Shown: positions 8,242-16,375, counted from the stretch's first letter. The stretch: 64,000 nucleotides of DNA from Bordetella parapertussis (GCA_945901125.1 CAMDKD010000001.1:62001-126000), one strand, 5' to 3'. The notes: generated from the letters alone by a model not told the origin. Numbers and translations: made by a program.

Positions 8242-9641
8242 TGCCTGTCTCCTGCTGAGTCTGAATTGAAAAATGTCTGTAAGGCTTGCACGGCGATGTC
8301 GTGGCCGTGTTCTTGTACAAAATGTCCTGCTTGCGGCAACACCACGGGTTCGGGGCAAGCGCGAATGCGTTGTTGCAAGTCACGCATCACCGCTTCGCCG
8401 AGTACCGGATCTTGTTTACCTATAAACATCAGGCTGCGGCCTTGCCATTCTTCCATCCAGAAGGCCGCAGCATCGCGCGAAATTGCTGCGCCGGGGCTGT
8501 CAACAGAAGACGGCACCATCGGCGGAAATGCTCGCAACGCAGCGCGATGACCGGCATCCGGAAAAGGCGCGTTATAGGCGGAGCATTCATCTGCACTCAT
8601 TTGCGGGTTGCCGCGTGCAAACAGCTTGCCCACGTCGAACATGGGTTTGTCGGCGCACATTTGCCGCCAACCTAGAAACCCTTGGCTTAACGGCTGCTCG
8701 CCTGTAGCCAGCAAAGTATTCATCACCAGCAGCGACTGGTAACGCCAGGGCTGCGCCATAGGCAGTGTCAATCCAAGTATGCCGCCCCAGTCTTGCACCA
8801 CAAGTTGAATATGCCTGAGGTCCATGGCTTCAATGAACTCCAGCAACACTTGGCGATGCCATTCAAACGAATGCACGCTGTCTTTTTTAGGCTTGTCGCT
8901 TTTACCGAAACCCGGCATGTCAGGCGCAACCACGCGGTGACCGGCGGCCAGAAAAACGGGAATCATGTGCCTGTACAAATAACTCCAGGCGGGGTTGCCG
9001 TGCAAGCACAGCCAAGTCACTTGGGCGTCGGCTTGACCTTCGTCCAGGTAATGCATGCGCAAGCCGTTCAATGCGGGCAAATCGCTGATGTAATTCGGCT
9101 GCCACGGGTACCCGGGTAATTGCTCAAAGGTGCTATCGGGCGTGCGCACCGCGTCATCCCGCAAGCGTGTGGCTGCAGCCTTGGTTTTTTGTGCGATTCG
9201 TTGTTGTTTGAAAAATGTTTGCAAAGGCAGTGAACACGCTTGTGACAACACATGACCGTGGCTCAGGGTTTGGTGGTTGAGTTCGGGGGTTTCAAAGACA
9301 TTGAGTACCGACCCTGAGGCACCGGTTTTAGGTTCGGGCGCGCCCCAAACGACGCGCGGCAAGCGGGCATTCAAGATGGCACCGGCGCACATGGTGCAAG
9401 GCTCAAGCGTGACGTACAAGGTGCAGTCGTCAAGCCGGTAGTTGCCGAGTTTGGCAGCAGCTTCACGCATGACCAATATTTCCGCATGGGCGCTCGGGTC
9501 GTGTTGCCCAACAGGGGCGTTGTGCGCGCGGGCAATCACCTGCCCTTCACGCACCAGCACGGCGCCAACAGGCACTTCTCCGGCCGCCAATGCCAGCTCG
9601 GCTTGCGCCAGGGCAAGTTGCATGAAATCTTCGTCATTCAT
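8238..9641 (-). CDS. tadA: TadA tRNA A34 deaminase fused to a haloalkane-dehalogenase-like hydrolase
   Basis: A single 467-residue frame with two complete domains. Residues 1 to about 150 are TadA, which converts A34 to inosine in tRNA-Arg(ACG): HAE at 52-54 and PCTMC at 81-85 are the zinc and catalytic residues. After a ~25-residue linker, residues ~175-467 are an alpha/beta hydrolase of the haloalkane dehalogenase type: HGNP (214-217), nucleophile Asp284 in VQDWGG, the adjacent halide-type Trp285, Asp411 in GKQDPVLG and His440 in AGHFVQEHG. The whole triad is intact. The ATG at 9641 is preferred to the TTG at 9650. No stop or frame change separates the domains. Whether the hydrolase acts on halides is unknown. 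Confidence 0.88.
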   Translation of the reverse strand: MNDEDFMQLALAQAELALAAGEVPVGAVLVREGQVIARAHNAPVGQHDPSAHAEILVMREAAAKLGNYRLDDCTLYVTLEPCTMCAGAILNARLPRVVWGAPEPKTGASGSVLNVFETPELNHQTLSHGHVLSQACSLPLQTFFKQQRIAQKTKAAATRLRDDAVRTPDSTFEQLPGYPWQPNYISDLPALNGLRMHYLDEGQADAQVTWLCLHGNPAWSYLYRHMIPVFLAAGHRVVAPDMPGFGKSDKPKKDSVHSFEWHRQVLLEFIEAMDLRHIQLVVQDWGGILGLTLPMAQPWRYQSLLVMNTLLATGEQPLSQGFLGWRQMCADKPMFDVGKLFARGNPQMSADECSAYNAPFPDAGHRAALRAFPPMVPSSVDSPGAAISRDAAAFWMEEWQGRSLMFIGKQDPVLGEAVMRDLQQRIRACPEPVVLPQAGHFVQEHGHDIAVQALQTFFNSDSAGDRQ

Positions 9642-9673
9642 GCGCCGCAATGTAACCCATGCGGGCCTGAAAA

Positions 9674-10354
9674 TCAGTCGCGTTGGTAGCTGAGGAAACG
9701 GCCGCGGTAAGGCGTTTCATCCTGTAAAGGCGTGAGTAAATCGGTTTGTGTGAGTGCAAAGCCGTTGTTGTGCATGGCTTTGTGAAACGCTGCGCGGTTG
9801 CCCCGGTTCGGATCAATGATCAACACTTGCGCATGGGATGCGGCGTGGCGCTGGATAAACCTGGCGAGTTGCAGCGGGTGATCGCGTTCGTACAGCACAT
9901 CGCTGCCAATGATCAGATCGAATTCGCCCAATAACGGATTGGCGCGTTCCCAATGGCCGCTGACATAAGGCAAGGTATGCATGTCATTGAGCAGCAAATT
10001 GGCTTTGAGGAAGCGCTCTGTGTACGGGTGGTAATCTGAGGCGGTGACTGCACCTAAGCGCCGGTGAATCACCAGACTGGCCAGACCCAAGCCGCATCCG
10101 ATTTCAAGAATACGCAGATCGGCAATCGGAAAAGTTTGCATCGCGTCGGCCATTTTCCGGGCAGAAGGCCAAACCAGGCCGAACAAAGGCCAAGTGGCGG
10201 AAGAAACGCCTAAAGCCAGGGCTATGCCTAGCGGGTCGTGAAACTGTTGTTTGTCCAGTAACGAACGTATGTTCAAGTCGGCACCGCCGTCGATGGCAAT
10301 GCACTCCTGCTTGACCAAATAGCCCAATCCGGTGTCGGACGGGCCGGGGGTCAA
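9674..10354 (-). CDS. SAM-dependent methyltransferase, METTL21/ETFB-KMT-like
   Basis: A 226-residue class I methyltransferase. Motif I is LEIGCGLGLASLVIH (around residue 95), preceded by the LWPSA-like element VWPSARKMA, and followed by FDLIIGSDVLYE. That SDVLYE acidic motif is typical of the METTL21/ETFB-type lysine methyltransferases, so a protein substrate is plausible. The start is a TTG that overlaps the infA stop (TTGA), so it is probably coupled to infA. It lies between infA and the tadA fusion on the same strand. The substrate is unknown. Confidence 0.7.
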   Translation of the reverse strand: MTPGPSDTGLGYLVKQECIAIDGGADLNIRSLLDKQQFHDPLGIALALGVSSATWPLFGLVWPSARKMADAMQTFPIADLRILEIGCGLGLASLVIHRRLGAVTASDYHPYTERFLKANLLLNDMHTLPYVSGHWERANPLLGEFDLIIGSDVLYERDHPLQLARFIQRHAASHAQVLIIDPNRGNRAAFHKAMHNNGFALTQTDLLTPLQDETPYRGRFLSYQRD

Positions 10355-10608
10355 AACCGTCTGCGACGTGGTCCGCTCGGGCCCTTGCCTTCGATATGTC
10401 TAAAGGTGATACGACCTTTGGTCATGTCATAAGGAGAGAGTTCCAAGGTGACTTTGTCGCCGGCCAGAATGCGGATGTGGTGCATGCGCATCTTGCCTGC
10501 GGTGTAGGCCACGAGTTCGTGGCCGTTGTCCAAAGTGACACGGTAGCGCGAGTCGGGTAGAACCTCGCGCACCATGCCGGACATTTCCAGCATTTCTTCT
10601 TTGGACAT
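10351..10608 (-). CDS. infA: Translation initiation factor IF-1 (second-copy type)
   Basis: An 85-residue IF-1: an OB-fold S1 domain with the family signature GHELVAYTAGKMRMHHIRI and DKVTLELSPYDMTKGRI. The basic tail PRRRRRF is longer than in the ribosomal-operon copy. IF-1 blocks the A site of the 30S subunit during initiation. Betaproteobacteria often carry an additional infA beside a cold-shock gene, as here, where csp lies 22 bp upstream on the same strand. The pair probably responds to cold or stress. The stop overlaps the methyltransferase start. Confidence 0.92.
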   Translation of the reverse strand: MSKEEMLEMSGMVREVLPDSRYRVTLDNGHELVAYTAGKMRMHHIRILAGDKVTLELSPYDMTKGRITFRHIEGKGPSGPRRRRF

Positions 10609-10630
10609 CAGCTGCCTTTAAGCTTGCGGC

Positions 10631-10837
10631 TTAATCGGCGGATTTGATGTTGGACGCTTGCAGGCCTTTGGGGCCGGTGGTCACTTCAAAGCTGACGCGT
10701 TGACCTTCTGCCAGGGTTTTGAAACCTTGGTTCTGGATCGCGGAAAAATGAGCGAACAAATCTTTGCCGCCGTCTTCGGGTGTAATAAAGCCAAAACCTT
10801 TGGACTCGTTAAACCATTTCACTGTACCTGTTGCCAT
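10631..10837 (-). CDS. cspA: Cold-shock protein, CspA family
   Basis: A 68-residue single cold-shock domain. RNP1 is KGFGFI and RNP2 is DLFAHF; these aromatic residues bind single-stranded RNA and DNA. CspA-type proteins melt mRNA structure, usually at low temperature. The gene is first in the unit csp-infA-methyltransferase. Its leader lies in the ~200-bp gap before the divergent CoA-binding gene; long leaders of this kind often give cold control, but no cold box was recognised with confidence. Confidence 0.93.
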   Translation of the reverse strand: MATGTVKWFNESKGFGFITPEDGGKDLFAHFSAIQNQGFKTLAEGQRVSFEVTTGPKGLQASNIKSAD

Positions 10838-11036
10838 TTATTGCATTTCTTAAAAAAAAGGGAAGCCCCCCTCGGGGTCGAAGGTCAGAAAAGGCGATGA
10901 GACGAAGGGAGAAATACCTATGAGGGCAGAACTAAAAACGAACTACAACAACATAAACTGATAATCGAGGCCTGACTATGCACTGTTTTGGCATATAAAG
11001 CAATCTTTATTTCAGTTATCGGCTAATATCCCGCAA
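10838..11036. promoter_or_regulatory. Divergent promoter region and csp leader
   Basis: A 199-bp gap between csp (minus strand) and the CoA-binding protein gene (plus strand). It must hold both promoters. It is AT-rich in its centre and contains GAAGCCCCCCTCGGGG-type sequence just upstream of csp that could fold. No specific operator was recognised. Confidence 0.4.
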
Positions 11037-11504
11037 ATGAGTGACATACGCGTACTGAAACAGGTGTTGAAACAACACCGCACCATTGCTGTGGTTGGTT
11101 TATCCGCAGACTGGTTCCGCCCTTCCTACTTTGCTGCCAAGTACATGCAAGCCCATGGTTACCGCATCGTGCCGGTCAACCCCAAGTACCAAAGCATCCT
11201 GGATGAAACCTGTTATGCCAGCCTGGCAGACATACCTTTTGCGGTGGATATCGTCGATGTGTTTCGCAAACCGGCCGATACCCCGGCGATTGCGCAACAG
11301 GCCGTAGACATTGGTGCCAAAGTGCTTTGGCTGCAACTCGGTGTGGTGAATGTTGATGCAGGTCGCATCGCTGAACAAGCCGGCCTCACCGTCATCATGG
11401 ACCGCTGTGTCAAGATAGAACACGCACGCCTGTTCGGCGGCCTGGGCTGGTTCGGTGTCAACACCGGCGTCATCTCGGCTCAACGTCAAATCCCACCTCA
11501 GTAA
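11037..11504 (+). CDS. CoA-binding domain protein, YccU family
   Basis: A 155-residue protein made of one CoA-binding Rossmann-like domain: TIAVVGLSADWFRPSYF at the N-terminus, VPVNPKY, then VDIVDVFRKP and a C-terminal VIMDRCVKIEHARL. It matches the YccU/CoA_binding_2 family, whose cellular role is not firmly known. It is followed 4 bp later by metY on the same strand, so the two are co-transcribed. The pairing with metY is a recurrent proteobacterial neighbourhood and hints at a link to sulfur amino acid metabolism. Confidence 0.85.
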   Translation: MSDIRVLKQVLKQHRTIAVVGLSADWFRPSYFAAKYMQAHGYRIVPVNPKYQSILDETCYASLADIPFAVDIVDVFRKPADTPAIAQQAVDIGAKVLWLQLGVVNVDAGRIAEQAGLTVIMDRCVKIEHARLFGGLGWFGVNTGVISAQRQIPPQ

Positions 11505-11508
11505 AAAA

Positions 11509-12789
11509 ATGGCAGATCGCAATTTCGGTTTTGACACGCTCAGCCTGCACGCCGGGCAAATCCCGGACGCCGCCACCGGCAGCCGCGCAGTTCCTATTTA
11601 CCAGACCACCTCGTATGTGTTTGACAGCGCTGAACACGCCGCCAGCCTGTTCAACCTGCAAACTTTCGGTAATGTGTATTCACGCCTGTCTAACCCTACG
11701 GTCGCGGTGCTGGAAGAGCGCATTGCTGCACTCGAAGCCGGTCGCGCAGCAGTAGCCACAGGCAGTGGCATGGCGGCGCAAATGATTGCCTTGCTCAATG
11801 TTTGTGAAGCAGGCGACCAAATCGTTGCGGCCAAGACTTTGTACGGCGGCACGCACACCCAGCTTGGCGTGAATTTCAAAAAACTGGGCATTGAAACTAT
11901 TTTTGTCGACGCCTCCGACCCGCAAAATTTCGCTCGCGCCATCACACCCAAAACCAAAGCCTTGTATGCCGAAACCCTTGGCAATCCGTCGCTGAATGTG
12001 CTGGATATAGAAGCTGTCGCTGCGATCGGTAACCACGCCGGCGTGCCACTGTTTATCGATAACACCTTTGCCAGCCCTTACCTGTGCCAGCCCTTCAAAT
12101 GGGGCACGGCCATCAGCATTCACTCGGCGACAAAATTCATTGGCGGACACGGCACGACCATGGGCGGCGTCATCATTGAATCAGGCAAATTCCCCTGGGA
12201 CAACGGCCGTTTTCCGAGCATGACCGAACCGTCCCCCGGCTACCATGGTGTGCGGTTTTATGAAACTTTTGGCGACTTCGGTTTCACCATGAAATGCCGC
12301 ATGGAAGGCATGCGCACTTTCGGCCCGGTACTCTCGCCTTTCAATGCATTTTTGTTGCTGCAAGGCGTAGAGACTTTGTCTTTGCGCATGGACAGGCATT
12401 GCTGCAATGCGCTGTCGGTGGCCAAACATTTGCAAAACCACCCCAATGTTGCATGGGTGAACTACCCGGGCTTGGCAGATCACCCGGATCACGAATTGGC
12501 AAAAAAATACCTGCCGCGCGGTGCTGGTGCAGTATTGACTTTCGGGGTCAAAGGCGGGGCTGCGGCGGGTCAAACTTTCATTGAGAACGTTCAGTTTTTA
12601 TCTCACTTGGCGAATATTGGAGATGCGAAAAGCTTGGTGATTCACCCGGCTTCTACGACGCACAGGCAACTGTCTGAAGAACAGCAGATTGCAGCCGGCG
12701 TGCCGCCAGACTTGATTCGCCTGAGTGTGGGCTTGGAGACGCTGGACGATATCATTTGGGATATTGAGCAGGCATTGGATAAGACCTGA
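11509..12789 (+). CDS. metY: O-acetylhomoserine sulfhydrylase
   Basis: A 426-residue PLP enzyme of the Cys/Met metabolism family. The PLP lysine lies in HSATKFIGGHG (about residue 209). The N-terminus FDTLSLHAGQIPD and the GGTHTQLGVNFKKLGIE block are characteristic of O-acetylhomoserine (thiol)-lyases, which make homocysteine directly from O-acetylhomoserine and sulfide. I set the start at ATG 11509, 4 bp after the upstream gene; a longer in-frame reading from 11455 overlaps that gene and has no homologous look. Its stop is followed by repeat patch B. Confidence 0.92.
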   Translation: MADRNFGFDTLSLHAGQIPDAATGSRAVPIYQTTSYVFDSAEHAASLFNLQTFGNVYSRLSNPTVAVLEERIAALEAGRAAVATGSGMAAQMIALLNVCEAGDQIVAAKTLYGGTHTQLGVNFKKLGIETIFVDASDPQNFARAITPKTKALYAETLGNPSLNVLDIEAVAAIGNHAGVPLFIDNTFASPYLCQPFKWGTAISIHSATKFIGGHGTTMGGVIIESGKFPWDNGRFPSMTEPSPGYHGVRFYETFGDFGFTMKCRMEGMRTFGPVLSPFNAFLLLQGVETLSLRMDRHCCNALSVAKHLQNHPNVAWVNYPGLADHPDHELAKKYLPRGAGAVLTFGVKGGAAAGQTFIENVQFLSHLANIGDAKSLVIHPASTTHRQLSEEQQIAAGVPPDLIRLSVGLETLDDIIWDIEQALDKT

Positions 12790-13344
12790 TTTCTGACATG
12801 CGGGTTTAGCTTTGTGCAATCAGTTCACGCCATGCCGGCTCGGTCGTTGTCACGTTTCGAAAAGTAATGTGTTCACGCCATGCGGGTTTAGCTTTATGTA
12901 GTGTATTCACGCCATGCCGGTTCGGTTTTAAGCGAGGTGTTCACGCCATGCCGGCTCGGTCGCCGCTCACTGCCGCTGCGCGCCAATGTTCGCGTCGGCC
13001 CGCCCGCCATGTCGTCGTCCGTTCGCAGTTTTCTCCGATTGCATATCTTCGGTTTGATGAACCATTAATCTTTGTCAACGAAACAGCGCTCGTACCTAAA
13101 ACATCACATAGGCCGACAGAGGGGGCGTTTTTTTCGAGCGAAAGCGCAGAAAAAAATCGCACCGGATGGTTGGCCAAAGCGTGTGTTTAATTCGAGTGAA
13201 GTGTTCACGCCATGCCGGTTCGGTCGCCGCTCACTGCCGCTGCGCGCCAATGTTCGCGTCGGCCCGCCCGCCATGTCGTCGTCCGTTCGCAGTTTTTTCT
13301 TCGATCGAGTTTCTGCTGTTCAATAGCTCAATAAGCACTTGAGC
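12790..13344. repeat. Intergenic repeat patch B (same modules, opposite orientation)
   Basis: A 555-bp gap between the convergent metY and lpxO genes with no credible gene. Module R1 (TTCACGCCATGCCGG) occurs at 12824-12838, 12872-12886 (one change), 12906-12920, 12940-12954 and 13204-13218. Module R2 occurs at 12960-13038 and again at about 13224-13304. Module R3 is at 13113-13200. All are on the plus strand, whereas the copies in patch A (3186-3828) are on the minus strand. The two patches thus form inverted repeats bracketing about 9 kb. Confidence 0.85.
13125..13160. repeat. R3 hairpin, copy 3
   Basis: The 36-bp palindromic core of module R3. GCG and CGC ends enclose T7 and A7 runs pairing with each other, with a GAAA loop. 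The stem is kept in all three full copies in the window although flanking bases differ, which suggests that the structure matters. Confidence 0.6.
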
Positions 13345-14244
13345 TCAAAGGTAAACAACGCCCAACACTATGAGAGCGATCAAACTGTATTTGGTCAGCT
13401 TGTACACCTTACGATTCCAGTTCTTGAAAACCTTGCGCTTTTCATCTACCAAGAAATGCCAATGCGTCAGTTTATTGATAGCCCCGGTTTGATCCCCTGC
13501 ATCATTCGGCGAACTCGCCGCTGACATCACCACGCGGCTGAACCAGCGGTTCAAAGCCGCCACCCAGGCAAACTTTGAAGGCCGCTCCACATCGCAAAAC
13601 AAAATGATACGGTTATGCGCGCTCTTGTTATAAGCCTCGTGTATGTAGGTTTCGTCAAACACCACCCCCTGCCCGTCACGCCAACTGTGCCGCTCTCCGT
13701 CTACATCGATATAACACGCGTCGTCATTCGGTGTGACCAAACCTAAGTGATAGCGCAATGAACCGGCATAAGGGTCGCGGTGCCGGTTGAGTTGGCCGCC
13801 CGGCGGTAACTCTGCAAACATGGCAGCCTTGATGGTGGGAATGCTTTTTAAAATCGCCACGCTTTGCGGGCACAATTCAGCCGCAGACGGGTGTGCCGCG
13901 TCATACCATTTCAAATAAAACCGCTTCCAACCGTACTTGAAAAATGAATTGAATCCAATGTCATCGTGCTTGTCCGGTGCCTTGATGCGTTGCAATTCAG
14001 ACAGATGCAAAGCCTCTGCGCGAAACACTTGCCAATTGTCTTGAATCTGTTGTAGCTCCGGCAATTCGTTCAAAGGCACATAAGGTTTGGTGGTGACTTT
14101 GGAGCACAACACCATCAAGGCATTGATGGGAGCTAACACAGCTGAGTGATCCAGAAACACTTTTTGCCATGAGGCCCTGACCCGTCCTCTGTAGTGACCG
14201 TAAAGAATGGCGGTCACCCATAGCGAAATCACAAACCATTTCAT
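13345..14244 (-). CDS. lpxO: Lipid A (S)-2-hydroxylase, aspartyl/asparaginyl beta-hydroxylase family
   Basis: A 299-residue Fe(II)/2-oxoglutarate dioxygenase anchored by an N-terminal transmembrane helix (KWFVISLWVTAILYGHY) and a C-terminal hydrophobic helix. The iron-binding HxD is HRDPY (about residue 161-163), the distal His is in ETYIHEAYN, and the 2-oxoglutarate Arg follows in SAHNRIILFCDV. The Asp/Asn beta-hydroxylase core with flanking membrane helices is the layout of LpxO, which hydroxylates a secondary acyl chain of lipid A at the inner membrane. The gene stands alone, convergent with metY. Confidence in the fold is high and in the exact substrate moderate. Confidence 0.82.
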   Translation of the reverse strand: MKWFVISLWVTAILYGHYRGRVRASWQKVFLDHSAVLAPINALMVLCSKVTTKPYVPLNELPELQQIQDNWQVFRAEALHLSELQRIKAPDKHDDIGFNSFFKYGWKRFYLKWYDAAHPSAAELCPQSVAILKSIPTIKAAMFAELPPGGQLNRHRDPYAGSLRYHLGLVTPNDDACYIDVDGERHSWRDGQGVVFDETYIHEAYNKSAHNRIILFCDVERPSKFAWVAALNRWFSRVVMSAASSPNDAGDQTGAINKLTHWHFLVDEKRKVFKNWNRKVYKLTKYSLIALIVLGVVYL

Positions 14245-14538
14245 GAAAATTTGCTTCTAAAGAATGCCACCGGCTTGTAAAAATCATGCCGCAAAGGTTT
14301 TTTCATAGTATTGATACAGGTCAACGCGCAAGAATGCCAGGGGGAAACAGCGAAGTCAGACGGCTTTTTAATCTGAGAATTCGATGATAACAGCGGCCAC
14401 GGGTTTTAAAACCGGCTCGCCAGAACTTAAAAAAACAATAAATATCATCAACTTGGAAGGGACATATTCCTAGTAGATACACCTAAACACAGACTGTGGT
14501 TTGCTAGTTATTCTGAACGTTTACCAGATTGAGCATAC
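14245..14538. promoter_or_regulatory. Divergent promoter region with palindromes
   Basis: A 294-bp gap between lpxO (minus) and the aldolase gene (plus). It holds a perfect 12-bp palindrome GGTTTTAAAACC at 14402-14413 and a near-palindrome AAACACAG-A-CTGTGGTTT at 14485-14502 that lies 37 bp before the aldolase ATG. The latter is the better candidate operator for the sugar-acid locus. No regulator gene is adjacent, so the binding protein is unknown. Confidence 0.35.
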
Positions 14539-15309
14539 ATGTCTTCTGACCTCAAGCAATCCATCATGTCCGGCCAGGTTGTCGCCGGTGCCATGGTGTT
14601 CGAATTTTTTTCTCCGGGCCTGTCCAGCATTTTGCACAACGCGGGTGCGAAATATGTGATTTACGACATGGAGCACACCGGCCTGGACATGGAGTCTTTG
14701 AAAGGCTTGTTCGCTTCCTGTCGCGGTTTGCCTATTGCGCCCATGGTGCGCGTACCTGTGGGCGAATACACATGGTTAGCCCGCTCATTGGATATCGGCG
14801 CACACGGCGTGATGATTCCCATGGTCGAGTCGGCACAACAAGCAATCTCTATTGCCCAGGCCTGCCGCTATCCGCCCTTGGGTAGACGTGGCGCGGCCTT
14901 CGGTTTCGCACAATGCGACTACAAAGCCGGCGACATCATTCAAAAAATGCGCAACTTTCATGACCGAAACTTGGTCATCGCCCAGATCGAAACCGAACGC
15001 GGACTCGAGCAGGTTGAAGCCATTGCGGCTGTCGACGGCATAGACGTGTTGTGGGTCGGCCATTTTGATTTGTCCAATTTCATGGGCATACCCGGTCAGT
15101 TTGATCACCCATTGTTTTTGGCCGCTATGAAACGAATTGCAGATGTTGCCAAAAAACACGGCAAAGTCGCTGGTTTCATGGCCACCGATGCCGCTTGGGC
15201 CGACAAGGTCATGGCCATGGGCTACACCATGATTGCCACGGGCACTGACACCGGCATGTTGCAACAAGGATTCAGCCACTTGATTCAGCACGTGGAAAAG
15301 CGGGGCTGA
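14539..15309 (+). CDS. HpcH/HpaI-family class II aldolase
   Basis: A 256-residue TIM-barrel aldolase of the HpcH/HpaI/GarL family. Visible hallmarks are DMEHTG (catalytic His and acidic pair, about residues 44-49), MVRVPVG (substrate Arg), QIETERG (metal Glu, about residue 154) and WVGHFDLSNFMG (metal Asp). Enzymes of this family split 2-oxo-acid aldols to pyruvate plus an aldehyde with a divalent metal. It is the first gene of the plus-strand sugar-acid locus and lies 2 bp before a D-2-hydroxyacid dehydrogenase. The substrate is not readable. Confidence 0.85.
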   Translation: MSSDLKQSIMSGQVVAGAMVFEFFSPGLSSILHNAGAKYVIYDMEHTGLDMESLKGLFASCRGLPIAPMVRVPVGEYTWLARSLDIGAHGVMIPMVESAQQAISIAQACRYPPLGRRGAAFGFAQCDYKAGDIIQKMRNFHDRNLVIAQIETERGLEQVEAIAAVDGIDVLWVGHFDLSNFMGIPGQFDHPLFLAAMKRIADVAKKHGKVAGFMATDAAWADKVMAMGYTMIATGTDTGMLQQGFSHLIQHVEKRG

Positions 15310-15311
15310 GC

Positions 15312-16292
15312 ATGGCATTCAAACTCGGTCTTTCCAAAGACCTGCTAGACGCCAGCGGCAAACCCAGTTTTGGGCCCGGTCCCATGGACATACTGAACAA
15401 AGAAGTCGGTATCGATTATGAATTTCTGCCTGAATCGGTCAGCGAAATCACGCCTGACATCATGGCGAGTTATGACGGTTTGTACGTCAACAGCCCGCAA
15501 GTCACGGCGCATTCAGTGTCACGCGCTGATTGCAGGGTCAAGATTGTGGCCAGGCACGGCGTCGGCTATGACTCGGTCGACGTCAAAGCTTTGGCCGACA
15601 AAGGCATCATCACCACCAATACGCCGGTAGCGGTGCGTCGTCCGGTGGCAGTGGCAGCGCTGACCTTTGTGTTCGCCTTAGCCGGTCGATTGATCACCAA
15701 AGACAAGTTAACCCGTGAAGGCCGTTGGCATGAGCGCACCAGCCACATGGGTCTGGGCTTGACCTCGCGCACGCTGGGTGTGATCGGCGTCGGTGGCATA
15801 GGCCAGGAGTTGCTGGCCTTGGCCAAACCTTTCGGCTGGCGCATGCTCGCTTCTGACCCGCATGTCGCCACTTCGCGCATAGAAGCTTTGGGCGCAGACC
15901 ACGTCAGCACCGAAACCCTGCTCAGCCAAAGTGACTTTGTGGTTTGCAGTTTGATTTTGAACGCTCAGACCCGCCATTTTTTGAATGCGAAACGTCTTGC
16001 CTTGATGAAAAAACAGGCTTACCTGATCAACATGGCACGCGGCCCTGTGGTTGACGAAGCTGCATTGATTCACGCGCTGAAATCCGGCGCGCTTGCCGGG
16101 GCTGCGCTTGATGTGTTCGAGCAAGAACCCGTGGCAAGTGATAACCCGTTGCTGACAATGGACAACGTGTTGCTAGCGCCGCATTCTCTGTGCTGGACCG
16201 ATGAATGCTTTGACCATATCGCGCGAGAAGGTTTGGGGTGCATCGTGTCGTTTGCCAACGGACGCATGCCTTTATCCATAGTCAAAGTTTGA
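15312..16292 (+). CDS. D-2-hydroxyacid dehydrogenase
   Basis: A 326-residue NAD(P)-dependent dehydrogenase of the phosphoglycerate/formate dehydrogenase family. The Rossmann motif is GVIGVGGIGQEL (about residue 158), the substrate Arg-containing block is INMARGPVVDEAAL (about residue 244), the Glu lies in DVFEQEPV, and the catalytic His lies in LLAPHSLC. It interconverts a D-2-hydroxy acid and the 2-oxo acid. It is translated 2 bp after the aldolase gene, so the two probably act on the same intermediate. A terminator-like hairpin separates it from the transporter genes downstream. Confidence 0.88.
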   Translation: MAFKLGLSKDLLDASGKPSFGPGPMDILNKEVGIDYEFLPESVSEITPDIMASYDGLYVNSPQVTAHSVSRADCRVKIVARHGVGYDSVDVKALADKGIITTNTPVAVRRPVAVAALTFVFALAGRLITKDKLTREGRWHERTSHMGLGLTSRTLGVIGVGGIGQELLALAKPFGWRMLASDPHVATSRIEALGADHVSTETLLSQSDFVVCSLILNAQTRHFLNAKRLALMKKQAYLINMARGPVVDEAALIHALKSGALAGAALDVFEQEPVASDNPLLTMDNVLLAPHSLCWTDECFDHIAREGLGCIVSFANGRMPLSIVKV

Positions 16293-16342
16293 ACACAAAA
16301 GGAGGAAAACCCATACCTGTCAGTTGTTGTCGTTTGAAGGTT

Positions 16343-16375
16343 GACAGTCAGATCAGCTGCACTGTCTGTTTTTTT
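16343..16375 (+). terminator. Rho-independent terminator or attenuator
   Basis: GACAGTCAG pairs with CTG-C-ACTGTC (nine pairs, one bulged base) around the loop ATCAG. The stem is followed directly by TGTTTTTTT. It lies 51 bp after the dehydrogenase stop and 39 bp before the binding-protein gene, so it would end or reduce transcription between the two halves of the locus. Confidence 0.7.

Noticed and set aside
8200..8360. Possible sequencing frameshift as the source of the TadA-hydrolase fusion
   Set aside because: Both domains and the linker are in one uninterrupted frame; an error would need to create an open frame by chance.
7537..8550. Plus-strand open frame of over 300 codons
   Set aside because: It is antisense to the SDR and tadA genes; no motif is seen.
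11037..12789. SAM riboswitch upstream of the metY unit
   Set aside because: No conserved riboswitch core was found in the 199-bp gap before the CoA-binding gene.
12867..13190. Plus-strand frame inside repeat patch B
   Set aside because: It is made entirely of repeat modules R1-R3, and the equivalent frame in patch A is broken.
12824..13218. Repeated 15-bp units that look a little like a CRISPR array
   Set aside because: Spacing varies widely, the flanks are themselves repeats, and no cas gene is near.
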